NCBI GenBank assembly: GCA_963556695.1
Contig: CAUWAG010000007.1
Span: 3,100,001 to 3,164,000, forward strand
Length of the DNA stretch: 64,000 nucleotides
Direction of reading: 5' to 3'
Source of the DNA: Anthostomella pinea
Lineage: Eukaryota > Ascomycota > Sordariomycetes > Xylariales > Xylariaceae
A program made the translations under genes and the position numbers. This document shows, one piece after another, positions 36,643 through 47,003 of the stretch (the stretch's first letter is position 1; every line of letters starts with the position of its first letter). The notes beneath the pieces are model-generated. The model was not told the DNA's origin, searched no databases, and was given only the letters and a program-made list of their open reading frames with translations.

Positions 36643-37712
36643 GGTGAATGCGGGTAAGCACTCGCTATCTTGAGGGATGATTGAAGAGTTGCGACGTAGA
36701 GTAAGGAGGTCTCAAGTGCTGTAGGGATTGGCAGCCGGCAGGAACGCCTTGTCCGGAAGGGAAGAGCTAGAGAAGATGAGGTGCAGGATGGGATCACGGA
36801 AGTGCCGCCACGTAGGGGGCACAGCGTATAGCTATTGCGGCACAGCAGGTGCCCCTGGCCATTTACCCCTGAAGGGCCGGTAAGGCCGGGGTTTCTGGGA
36901 AAGGCGTCAATAGTAATGCAGGCGTTCTCCACACCACCATCGAACAAGAAGTCCTACAGAAGGGTCAAGTCATTCGAGTCTGGGATATCACCAACACTGT
37001 ACACAAGCTGGATACACGGCTATGAAGGCAAGTCACCTTTCAAGGTATTCTCACGCAAGCAAGCAGCATGGTGTTGATAAGTAGGAGGACGAGATCGCAA
37101 CCACGCAAAACTCAACCAGACCCAGAGAGAGCGAACTCATGAATGATATTGGGTGCCTGAATAACATACGTAGAAGCTAAGGTATTACAAGCAAAAGAGT
37201 ACGGACAGGCAATGACCATGCGGTCCCGTCCCATGGCCTCCCCTTCCGATCGTCTCTGACAGGCGCCGGTGTTTGGGCCCGAGTCCATTCCATCCGAGTC
37301 GGCCATCAAGGTTCACGCACCACCTCATGGCCAACTTTTTTTCCGCTGAACGCCCCTAGCCACGTGGTCAAAGCCAGATCAAACCCCTAGTTGTAGTCTT
37401 GATGGCCTTTATATACCCTGGTGAAAACAAATGAGCTCTATATACGTAACGATGGGGTGGTGCTTTAGAGGAAGTAGTAACAAACAACCAGATCGACAAG
37501 TAGCAAGCGTATGGTAACTTTGAAAAACCTTCGACGATTCGGATGCAAGACGGCACAAGACGTGCTTTTTGGATCGCGTGAGAATGAAGCAGTGTTTTGC
37601 GCCTGTTGCATCAGGGGGGGTAGCCGTTACGGCGGCCCCTTTAATAAGTTTCGTGATCGCGTCAACCCTACCAGGTGGAGACCGGGACAAATGACTGTCG
37701 ATTCGCATAGTC
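36643..37712. other. Intergenic region between the dehydrogenase and SREBP genes
   Basis: Contains the dehydrogenase promoter and the 3' flank of the SREBP gene. No further feature is supported. Confidence 0.5.
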
Positions 37713-40700
37713 TTATCGACTAGACAATGGGGCCGCCGGTTGCTCCAGCCCTTCATCAGATTCCGACTCGAATTCGCTTTCGCTCATGCTACCGTATCCG
37801 GTATCAGTATCGATATCCATTCCCACAATGCCGCGAGTTACGGCTATGCATCGTTCGACCATTTGATGTCTCACATCCGGCTCAAGACCGCAGTCTTTCC
37901 CGGTCCATATCCTCAAAGTGCCCGATAGTCGTTCAAGGGTGCCCGCACAGGCTTCGGCAGCAAACTCATGGGCCGCGAGACGATCCATCAATTTGAAGGT
38001 CGCTGTATAGCCGAGTAGTCCCATATCACAGACAGGGTGAATCTGATCAATCACACCGTATATATCCACCGGCTCGTCGGGCGGTGAGAATTTCTGAAGG
38101 TGAGCAATGGCCATTGCACACAGAAGAGAGGTGCGAATCTCGGTTGTCACCATCAGAGAAGTTGGGAGTTCCTTGATTGGAGTCGAGGCGGTCAGGTGCT
38201 CAGTAGAACTCGAGGCGTTGGATGACAACGCTGCTGTCACCGGGCCAATAGCTTGCAGTGCCGCCATGATGTTGATGTTTCGCTTCTCGTCAAAAAGCAA
38301 TGCGCGTGCTACCAACGCACGGTGCTGTGCCACGGACCCGATCGGTGCCGTCCTGATGGCCAGAGACACATCGTCTTCAACGAGTTGAGTCGGATCCGTG
38401 TCACCATCCTCCTGCAGAAGACTGTTTGTGAGTGCACTCTGCAGTGTCATGTTTGACCACCAAGCGGCAACCGCGTCCATTGGTGAACGGACCGCGACAT
38501 CGTCTACAACCGTCGACATGCCATCGGCACTCCCAATGGCACGCTGTTCAGTAGGGTGGTTCCAGGCGAGGTTGTGCGCCCGCTGAACAATGCTTTGGTT
38601 CAGGACCTCATCACAGTCCTGCTCAAGCAGCGCAGCCAGATGATCCGGGAGGTCATCGTCCGACTGTTCCTGGCCCCCGCGGCGAAGCTGGGTCAAGATT
38701 CGGTGCAGTTGCTTCGCTTCATTCCAATTTGCCCTAGCCAGCTTCGAAGCAAGGGTGTTGAACACGCCGAGCTGAACGCCGGACAAACTGACCTCCCACA
38801 AGAGGACTCGAATATGTAACGCCTTGAGCATAAGACGCAACGGGGTATTGGGAAGCGTACCGGAGGCCAGAAGAGTCAACGTCAGCCGGCTTTTGCTGAT
38901 CTCGACGTCGCCTCCAGCCAACTGAGCATCCAGAGCAATTGTCCAGGCCTTGACCCGTGCAATCTCCTGATCTTCAGTAAGCCCCGTAAGCAGCTGATAG
39001 CCATGGACACCAATAAGATTTCTTAGGCTGAGCTTCATCGCCTTGAGACCAAGAGCGGCTGCCTCGAGAAAGAAGTTGTGTCGTGGGACCCAGACAGTCT
39101 GGATTGCCGTGAGCCATGCTTGTCGGCGGACATGGATGGGAGAAGCAAGAGACGGTACTGCTTCGAGTGATGCGGTGACTGCTTTCGAAGTCTTCGGATT
39201 CGACGGTCTGGGCTCCATGAGTGAAGGAAGCAGTGCCCACCACAGACTACACAGCAGCAGTACCACCTTGATCGAATAGATGACCTGAGCACCGGGAACA
39301 GAGTAGCCCATGAAGTTGACGTTCAAGGTCGAAGTGAGGAACCGGAGTAGGTGTATCGGTACGGCGAAGAGGCCGCGACCGTCTGGCGTTTCGTTGCTTT
39401 GCTCGTTCTCGCGGACAGCTTCCAGTAACATCAGCCCGGCGAGTGATCCGACCATGAGCTTCCCGAAATAGGGACCTGCATTCCGCCATCCCCTCGCATG
39501 CATATGTTGCTGCTGCTGTTGTTGCTGGATCTGCTGCTGGCGGACCATGGTGGGATTGGGTCTGTAGGATTGTTGTGGTACCGGATATGGCTGTCCAGCG
39601 GCCAACTGCGCAGCCAGGATACGCTTCATATCATCCGGCACATGAATCATGCCCTGGGGATCAGCACGGCTGCCGGGAGCGACTATAGCCGAGTGCACAT
39701 AACCACCGGATTCTTGCGAATATGGTGCAGGCGTCGCCGGGGGTACCTGTTGCAGAGGGCTCATGGCACCGTTCAATGCACCGGCCATGAACAGCTTTTC
39801 GAAGGCGGCTATCCGTTGCTGCATGGCCGAGTTATCATCCATCAGCCGCGAGTTGCGCTTCTCCAAATGACGGATGTATTCGGTAGCTTTGCTTAAGACC
39901 TGTATAGAGTTTAGCCACAACGTTCAACGCTCATCTCCAGGAGCAACGGCAACTAGTTGGCACGCACCGTTGCCTTGTTTAGCTTATGCGCGGGCGTTAG
40001 CCCTTGCAATTCCTCGCGGTCTTCGGTGGTGTCTTCTCCTCGCGCACTCTTGGACATGATCCGTAGACTCGGCACGCTGTCACGCAAAGCTGCTATCTTG
40101 TCATTGAGATTGGTGCGGTATCTTTTCTCTATCATGTTATGCGCTGTCTTCTTCACCGGGTGGCCGTCGAGGTCATCGTCATCGTCGTCATCGTCCAGAT
40201 CGGCCGACGACTTTCGCTTGCGACTGTTTGATTTCGACATGTCCTCGGGTGACGATGAAGACGATTTGCCCATTTCCCCCCCTGAACCCGGACTCGGCTC
40301 ACTCTTCGGAGAGCGGTAGTGGATGCTGGAGGGCATGGCAATCTTCTGCAGGTGATGGCGTTGCTCGTGGCTCAAAAGATTCGGAGGCGCCCTCGTTGCG
40401 GTTTGTAGACTCTGTAGAGGTGATTCCGGGTCCGGGGAGGCGACTGGTCCGGCCGTCGAATAGGCGGTCCCTGGTCTGAGGTCGAGTGCCGACGGTGGCA
40501 AGGTGACTGGTGGCTGTTCAGAAAGGCCGTTCCCGACCGGCGTCTGTTGGCTCAGACCCCATTCATCTTGGTAGAAAGGGTTTGCGCTGTATGTGTCGTA
40601 AGGAGGATTGTCTTGAAATGCCCAATTGGGGTCGCTGAAGAATTGCTGGTTGCTGCTGGCGCTGGTGGTGGACGGCGCGTCGCGGTCACTACCGGCGCTG

Positions 40701-40771
40701 TGGGCGTTGTAGTAGGGGGCGTCTGTGTCGTCGAGACCAAAGAGGTCGGAGGGATCTTGGTGGTTGGCCAT
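37713..40771 (-). CDS. srbA: Sterol regulatory element-binding protein (SREBP), bHLH transcription factor precursor
   Basis: SREBPs are membrane-bound precursors in the ER; when sterol or oxygen falls, the N-terminal bHLH part is released and activates ergosterol and hypoxia genes. Exons 40771-39968 and 39899-37713 give 996 residues, and the 68-nt intron splits the bHLH between helices (NKAT joined to [13 protein letters not shown]). The basic region reads [16 protein letters not shown], with the SREBP-specific Tyr at 218 in place of the usual Arg. Before it lies an acidic run of eight Asp. After the leucine-rich helix comes a Gln-rich linker. Two hydrophobic segments (about 415-429 and 471-493) flank a short lumenal loop, and a ~500-residue C-terminal region corresponds to the fungal SREBP C-terminal domain. 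The length matches Aspergillus SrbA. No lesion is seen. Confidence 0.95.
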
Positions 40772-42875
40772 GCTGGTGCTGGTAGGATCATAAGATGCTG
40801 CAAGTGTGGTTCGACATCAGCGACACGGCTCAGTCCAGCTTCAGCCGCTCTCACCAACGTCGGGGCGGGAGAGGGGTGACGGTGCTCGAACGGGGAAGGG
40901 GGCACGTTGGAGCCGGGGGGTTGACGGGGTTGACGGGGTCGACTGGGTGCTTCGTCGTCGATGGCCTGATCGAGTGGACTAAAGCGGTAGGTATATGAGA
41001 CGACTCGAGAGCTCAGAGGATGGGCATTGGGGGATCGCGGACGAGTCGAGACAGAAGCGATCGATATGGGATGGCAGATTCTGAGATGGGAAAGCTCGCG
41101 GCCGTGAAATCGTACGATGTCTGGACAAATCAGGGTCGACGGCCAGAACCCCCCAGCTGGCACCCCCCACCTCGAGACCTGCCACGCAGCCACTCTGCCA
41201 CCCGACGCTGCGGCTACTGCGTCGCTATCACGTCTCGGGCATGGCCGGCTGTGGGGCTGTGGGGCTGTGGGGCTGTTCCAATGTTTGGCGCTGTCAATAG
41301 AAAAGCAACTGCTAATCATCAGCCACAACCTGCTCTAGAGAGCTGAGAGCCACCGGCCATCCGGGCATCACCTGGCATCGTCGATAGGGGCCCGATTTTC
41401 ATGACTCGTGTTTGCAATGTTGCTGCAAGCCTTCATTTGTAGATTGTCACCCACTGCCCGAGTAAATCCCCAGAAGCCGATGTCATACCTTGCCACCGAT
41501 CAATAATATGGTCCGTTGTGGCACAATCCTCTTTTACGGCGTAGTCGCGTCGACCAAACTGAGACAGTGAGACCTGCATCACTGGACATGTGTGATGTGG
41601 CTTGTAATCCGGCCGAGAGTCAACCGCCGGCCTGTCAGCCTGTGTGCCAATTGTGTACTGACTGCACCCTCAGCTGGAGCTCGATCCTGGAGTAGACCTA
41701 CGCCATCGTGATCATGGTTCTTCAGTGCAGCCCTCTTTCGCGCGAATCCCCAATCATCCTCTTCGCCAACTTCTTCGGCCTGTTCGGACTCGGACCATCT
41801 TTCAACGCCGTCCATCAGAGGCACGAGCGCCGAGTCCCTCAAAATAGCTTGTCTCCGCGCCTTCACCATCGACACCACCAGTAGCGCGGTCGTGAGCACA
41901 GTCTTGGCTGTGGCCCGCAACCGTTAGCTAGGCCCGCCGCACATGGCGCGTCTGCCTCTTGATGGTCTTGGTAATAGTCCAGTCCCGGCGCGACGTTCAG
42001 GTCGTCGCCCGGGTCGCGGCCCCGGATCTGGTCCGTCACGGTTGCGGCGAATTCGTCGGCCGCCGTAACGAGATTTGATTTGAACAGGCAGGTGTTCGGT
42101 GGATGGATCAGCCGCTATCCGCTATCCGCTGCCCCTTTCGAGACCATCTGGTTAAAGGCGAGCGACGCGAAGTCTGTAGGATTTGCGACGGCATCGCAGG
42201 ACGTCGTGTACTGCTAGCCCGTTCAGCCGGACGCCATGTGGTACGTGTCGGTGGGCTCCAGGTGTACAGGGCACCGGAGCCAACCTACAGACAACTCCGA
42301 AAAGGCGACGCTGTGGGAGACCAGGTCGCACCAGTTACACTGCACCGCGAGAACATGTACTTCGGGGCTCTTGCTGACATCGCTAAAGTGTCGCCATCCC
42401 GAAAAAGACTTGGTGGGAGTTGTCAACGGTCGTCGTTGCTAGTGTTACGTGCAACTTCACACCTTATATTCTTTGTCCAGCCCTCTTTATGGCTTGCCTG
42501 GGGACAACAAACGGCCCGCTCCGGGAAAAAATATCCCAGGATAAGTTCGGGCTCTGGCTGAACTGGCTTTCGATTATTATACGCTTCTATCCAGAATTGA
42601 GAGACGAGAGACTGTTGCTGCTGATGCGGGAGTTATCTTTCCACTTTGAGTGTTGATGCAAGATAGGGGCTGAGTTGCAACCAGCGATGTACCTACCCTC
42701 ACTATTTGGCGGCGAAACCGTCTCATCCCAAGTCGAGGGCAGAAGTGGTGAAACATTTGAAATATATAGCCCGTCAAGCAATTCCTTTGCACGGTTTGGC
42801 TGGAACATTGCTGCTTCGCAGAAATCAGCCAGGCCTTGGGCTCTTAGTCCAAGAGACCGACCTGTTGTTTCTACC
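40772..42875. other. SREBP upstream region with possible gene relics
   Basis: The first ~700 bp is presumably promoter and leader of the SREBP gene and includes a 9-bp repeat (GGCTGTGGG units) at about 41252-41280. The rest includes the low-confidence minus-strand exon-like pieces at 41579-42100 and nothing else I recognise. Confidence 0.5.
41579..42100 (-). other. Possible two-exon gene fragment, family unknown
   Basis: On the minus strand a frame reads through LVTAADEFAATVTDQIRGRD and GDDLNVAPGLDYYQDHQEAD, then reaches a CTAAC branch-point sequence and a CACAG acceptor near 41911. After this a second frame encodes a short hydrophobic piece (VLTTALLVVSMV), ARRQAILRDSALVPLMDGVE and an acidic tail. 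Composition and splice signals look gene-like, but I recognise no family and find no start or donor that closes the model. It may be a relic. Confidence 0.25.
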
Positions 42876-44112
42876 ATGCTTCCCTATCAATTATCGGTTC
42901 TTTGGGTCGTTGTTGCAGTGCGGTATACCAATGCCGTTGACTCGCTCATTGATCTTGGCTATACGGAATTACAGGGTTCTGCCGGAGCTGTCGGCATCAC
43001 ACAACAGCTCGATGTTGCCTTCGCGGCTTCGCCGGCAGAAAGCCTGCGCTTGGCGGCTCCGATCGATCCACCTGCGAAAGGGGGTGGTAGTTGATGCCAC
43101 CCATGCAGGCAGTCAGCGAACGCGGTCATTGACATTCAAAGCCGGTTTGGGGATAGTTCAAATCAATGTGTCTTCCGTGATCTGACTCGGACTTTACGAT
43201 GAAGCCCAATGAGCGGTTCAGGGTCGACGAGTATTGCCTCTACGTCACGAACTTTGCTACATCAAACGTGCCCGACCGCGAAGCTCCCGATGATATACCT
43301 CGCCCAAAGCGGTGGCTTTCAGTCGAATTCGAACGCGAACTTCAATGGGAGGGTCTGTCGATGTTCGGCAATTTTTTTGGTGTCCAGGTGGCTTCCTGCA
43401 ACGTCAGGAGGTGATGAACAACGGTAGTTTAAATCGGCCTGATGGACCAAATCCAGGGAATCAACTAATTGAAGCCACATGTCGGCTCTGTAAGCTTCGA
43501 AGGATTCTTATGAATAGATGCGTATTCACTGACAAGCAACAGTTTGGAGGAGGTCCAGACGACATCGTCGAGTTGGCGATTCCGCCGGTGTACTCTCTGA
43601 TCTTCTCCTGGTGATGGCATTCGCCGAGGACAACCCAGGACTCATGAAAGACACGATCATGGATTCATCATCGATAGCAACGCTGCGCACTTAGAATACC
43701 TCCAGGGACAATACAACTGCCTCGTGAACGCTACAGGCTGCGACGAATGCCAGACACCCTCGCCTGTCTACGCTCGGTTCCAGCAGCCAGCTTCCTAGCC
43801 GAGGACTGCCAGTTCAACGCGCACCTTGACGACCTCATTAGGGAGCCTATTCTCGACGCATTCGCAGACGGAAATACTTGCGCATTCTCACGATCGCAGA
43901 CTTATATATTGACGAGGGTACGAAGAACGTGCCGCTGGATATTGACTACGGTGCAAGCCCTCGAATCACTTAACAACCAGGCATACGGTGCCCTCTTCAA
44001 CGCGGTCATAGTCCCCCTGACGATGGAATACTGGACCTGGTTCGTCAAGACGCTCGATCCGAACGCGATGAGGCTGGAGGGGGCGCGAGAGGCTGCGGTT
44101 CATGATGGATGA
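42876..44112 (+). pseudogene. Type-B carboxylesterase, heavily decayed
   Basis: Pieces of a secreted carboxylesterase/lipase appear in the right order but in different frames. From the ATG at 42876 there is a signal-peptide-like leader, then LGYTELQGSAGAVGITQ and LRLAAPIDPPAKG, broken by a stop at 43092. Next come VVDATHAGS in another frame, EYCLYVTNFATSNVPD at about 43230 (family: EDCLYLNVFAP), LAQSGGFQSNSNANFNG at about 43300, FLQRQEVMNNGSLN at about 43390 and FGGGPDDIVELAI near 43545. QGQYNCLVNATGC follows, then DTLACLRSVPA at 43750 and PLTMEYWTWFVKTLDPN near 44020. The catalytic GESAG motif, expected after FGGGPDDIV, is not found. At least five frame changes rule out a working enzyme. Each fragment alone is weak; their order makes the case. 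Confidence 0.75.
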
Positions 44113-45620
44113 CACAGCTATGGGGACGATGTATGAGGTGCAGGCGCTGAATTGCGTACTGGTGACCCCATGATTACGGTGCAGGGTAGTTTGCCGCGAG
44201 CGTCGTGCTGGTCCAGATGTCCCACCCGGATCAGGTGGCGCTGACAGCTGCTGGGGTGGGTACCTATGCAGCGTCCTGTGAGTGCCTCTGACAGTGCCGA
44301 GGCGGCGATTAGCAGGGCACTCAGTCTGAGGGCTGGCAGGCCGGCAGTGGTGATAGAGGTGGCCCTGAGTTTGAGTTTCGGTGTTATCTATCGTGGTCAT
44401 GTGTTGACCATGAACTTGGCACGCAAGGAAACTGCGTACCGCCTGGCTCTCTTAGCTAGGTCGAGGCCTCGTGGGCGACATTAGACTCGGACGAGTCTGC
44501 TGAAGTATTTTTTGCGCTTCTATTCAGCTCAAGCCATCCTCCAGAGAGTTTCAATGTGGCTATGATGACTCAATGACCCGATTCATGAACACTATACGTG
44601 TCCGCTTTTCGTCAGTGATCGTTGGTAGCCTTTCGGCGTTCAGAGTAACAGACTCTAAGTTGCGGCCAAGCCGTGAGTATGGCTGATTTCTAAGTTCTGG
44701 GTTAGTCATATGGTAATATTAATTCGTATACTTGCTGTGTGTCGGCTCCAGTGGATGCCTGGGTGCACTCGTTTCCCGGTTGTGCGCTTGACAAGAGCGA
44801 TGTACGCTCTCAATCCATCTCGAATATTGCCAATACGCATTACGGTATTTGCGAGCGTCAAGTGACAAAGATACAAAAGACATATACTGGACCCGAACAT
44901 ATCGGGTACAGAACCTGCGGGCCCGACCCTCCCCGCCATGTGAGGAAAGAAAATAACTCAACAGCTTGAGGACTAGAGAGTTTATAGATAGTTACGCCAA
45001 TTTGATTCCTACGTACAGCCAAAACTCGTCAAGAGAAACTAACTACTCACGATCAAATAAAGTAAAATAAATCGTCTTTAAATTCCGATATCAGAAGCGT
45101 CCGCTGGCTCCCAGATATCTTCTCATTGGATAGGCCGGTTTGTGGATATGTGTCTCGGGCTTGGTGCTTGAGATCAGCAGGGGAACAACCCCTGCGTAGT
45201 TGCGCGATCACGATATGCCAACGGCAGAATCAATCAGAGGCTCTAATCTTGCTCTCGCACATAAGAATATACTGCCTGTACCTCATAGCAAGGTATGGCA
45301 GGCCGTAGAGTCACCTGCATTCGGCGATCAGCCTTATGGGGCTACCCTAGAACTGCCCTAACCTTAGAACGTGAGCCGCTGGCACCCGCTGCAGCGTTCA
45401 GCCCTACGCGCTGTGGGCCCTGAGCTTAATCCAAGTACGGTCCGCCCCCCTTTTCATTGCTAAACGCCGACGCCAGCCCTTCGGGTAGTCCAACCCGTCA
45501 GATAGGAGACAGGCACCAGGTAGCCACATGTTCGATCCCAATAGCAATATGGGCAACCATTGAAGGACTCACCTTTACTGGGAATGAGGTTTGCATGAAT
45601 CGTACACTGGTGACCAGCTT

Positions 45621-45880
45621 TCATCCCCTCGGACCATGCTCTGAATAGATCACGAGCACATCCGCGTCCCCATCTTCAAGAATAGACTTCATTAACAATT
45701 TCTTTCTGCGGCAAAAGATGTCGATTTCAAGCCAATGCTGTCCTGTGAACGTGCTCAAGTCCGTCATATAGGCTTTGAACTGCAATTTTCGTAAGCCACC
45801 TTCGGGTCTAAAGTCCACCCGCAGTGTCGTCCATGAGTAAGGTATAAACTTTGAACCCGAACCTTCTGCTGTCCTGTGGA
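45621..45880 (-). other. Possible terminal exon or gene relic, family unknown
   Basis: A TGTCCACAG acceptor at about 45880 on the minus strand is followed by an open frame of about 85 codons with protein-like composition (FIPYSWTTLRVDF, LRKLQFKAYMTDLSTFTGQH, WLEIDIFCRRKKLLMKSILE) that ends in a stop. No upstream exon or start is found before the opposite-strand promoter. I do not recognise the family. Confidence 0.25.
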
Positions 45881-45984
45881 CACAATTAAGTCTCAAGATG
45901 AGGCGTTTTCAAGCCCAATTTGCCATGACCACCCGATAGGTACACAGCAGAACTAAAACTGTGTCCTCTGCTAAGTTTTTTCGG

Positions 45985-46122
45985 ATTGCCTACAAAAGGC
46001 AGTGCTGGTTATGGTCTCTCCCTGTTTCCTCCCTCTCTTCTTCACTATCGTCCGTCGCTCTATCCCACTGAATACGCTTGTCAACGACGGTGTTATTCAA
46101 CCATTCCAACACTCACACACTC
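45985..46122 (+). promoter_or_regulatory. Pyrimidine-rich promoter of the orphan gene
   Basis: CTACAAAAGG near 45990 resembles a TATA box and is followed by a strong CT tract (TCTCTCCCTGTTTCCTCCCT), a layout typical of highly expressed fungal genes. The start of transcription is inferred to lie in or just after the CT tract. Confidence 0.4.
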
Positions 46123-46369
46123 AAACAAACCACACACAGAGTGTAATCTCCACCGTCACTATCCTTCTTCACCGAGAAGAAGCTGTAAGTACTCCGAGGG
46201 CATAGAATGCACTGTTTCCATTGCTGATCCTCATCTCAGAGCTGTGAAACAAAACACACACAGAGTGTAACCTCCACCGTTACTACCTTCTTCACCGAGA
46301 AGAAGCTGTAAGTACTCTGAGGGCATAGACTCCACTGGTTCCATTGCTGATCCTCATCTCAGGACTGTG
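46123..46369 (+). repeat. Tandem duplication of a 124-bp leader unit containing an intron
   Basis: Copy 1 (46123-46246) and copy 2 (46247-about 46369) align end to end with about nine differences, one of them a single-base deletion in copy 2. Each copy has ACACACAGAGTGTAA, CTTCTTCACCGAGAAGAAGCT, a perfect donor GTAAGTACT, a branch-like TGCTGATCC and an acceptor CATCTCAG. This predicts two 55-nt leader introns, 46185-46239 and 46308-46362, with a 68-nt exon between them. The duplication lies wholly upstream of the ATG at 46410. Confidence 0.85.
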
Positions 46370-46409
46370 CTCTCATCATCGTCGAGATCATCATCTCCGA
46401 TCCACCACC

Positions 46410-47003
46410 ATGCCTTCGTCCAAGAGCCAGTACAGACCCGCCCGTGGCTCTGCATCGAAGCAGGCCCGAGGCAACCCCGGTCTCAATCTCAGCCAGCTGC
46501 TCGAGGAGCTCGCAGCTGAGCTGCACCAACACAAGCAATACAATATCGATGTCGACACATACCAATCCACAGGCGTCGAGATGACGCAAGTCCATGCCGT
46601 CGAGATGCCGCAAGCCCAAGACTTCGACACATACTTCGATATGATGGATGTCGATCCCCAAGACCAATTCGCACGTGACGTCCCTGTCGCCACCTTCTAT
46701 CCTGCAGAGATGGACCTTGACACCCCCGAGGTCAAAGCTGCCATCCACAACAATCGCCGCCGCTCCAAAGCCAAGGGCAACAACGCACGCCACCAGAACA
46801 ACCAGAACAACCAACACCACCAGGGTAAGACTAGAGTTGAGCGTGAGGGACGCCGAGCTGCTCCTCAATGTCCTCGAAACCCAAAACCACAGAGCAAGGA
46901 ACAAGTCAGCTTCCTTGGCTCTCACCGCGTTAAAAAGCCCGCCGACAAGCCAAAACAACAACAAAGACGACGGGGCAAGACACAGTCCGCCCGCCGCAAC
47001 TAA
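46410..47003 (+). CDS. Orphan basic, disordered protein of 197 residues
   Basis: I do not recognise this protein. The ATG at 46410 has an ideal context (CCACCACCATGCC) and follows the duplicated intron-bearing leader and a CT-rich promoter, so I treat it as a real expressed gene. The N-terminus is basic (SSKSQYRPARGSASKQARG). A helix-forming stretch (LNLSQLLEELAAELHQHKQY) comes next, then a middle part rich in Asp and Met with repeated VEM/MDVD/MDLD motifs. The C-terminal third is strongly basic and rich in Asn, Gln and His, ending KTQSARRN. There is no signal peptide or membrane segment. The layout, acidic middle and Lys/Arg tail, would suit nucleic acid binding or a nuclear role, but that is only inference. 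An A-rich 3' flank follows the stop. Confidence 0.65.
   Translation: MPSSKSQYRPARGSASKQARGNPGLNLSQLLEELAAELHQHKQYNIDVDTYQSTGVEMTQVHAVEMPQAQDFDTYFDMMDVDPQDQFARDVPVATFYPAEMDLDTPEVKAAIHNNRRRSKAKGNNARHQNNQNNQHHQGKTRVEREGRRAAPQCPRNPKPQSKEQVSFLGSHRVKKPADKPKQQQRRRGKTQSARRN

Larger units (their letters stand above)
44113..46122. other. Intergenic region before the orphan gene
   Basis: AT-richer than its surroundings. No supported gene; a minus-strand exon-like piece is listed at 45621-45880. The last ~130 bp is promoter-like (see 45985). Confidence 0.5.

Noticed and set aside
40552..41328. 258-codon minus-strand frame running upstream of the SREBP start
   Set aside because: It overlaps the SREBP N-terminus in a different frame and covers promoter DNA. 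Low complexity, rich in Pro and Thr, no motif.
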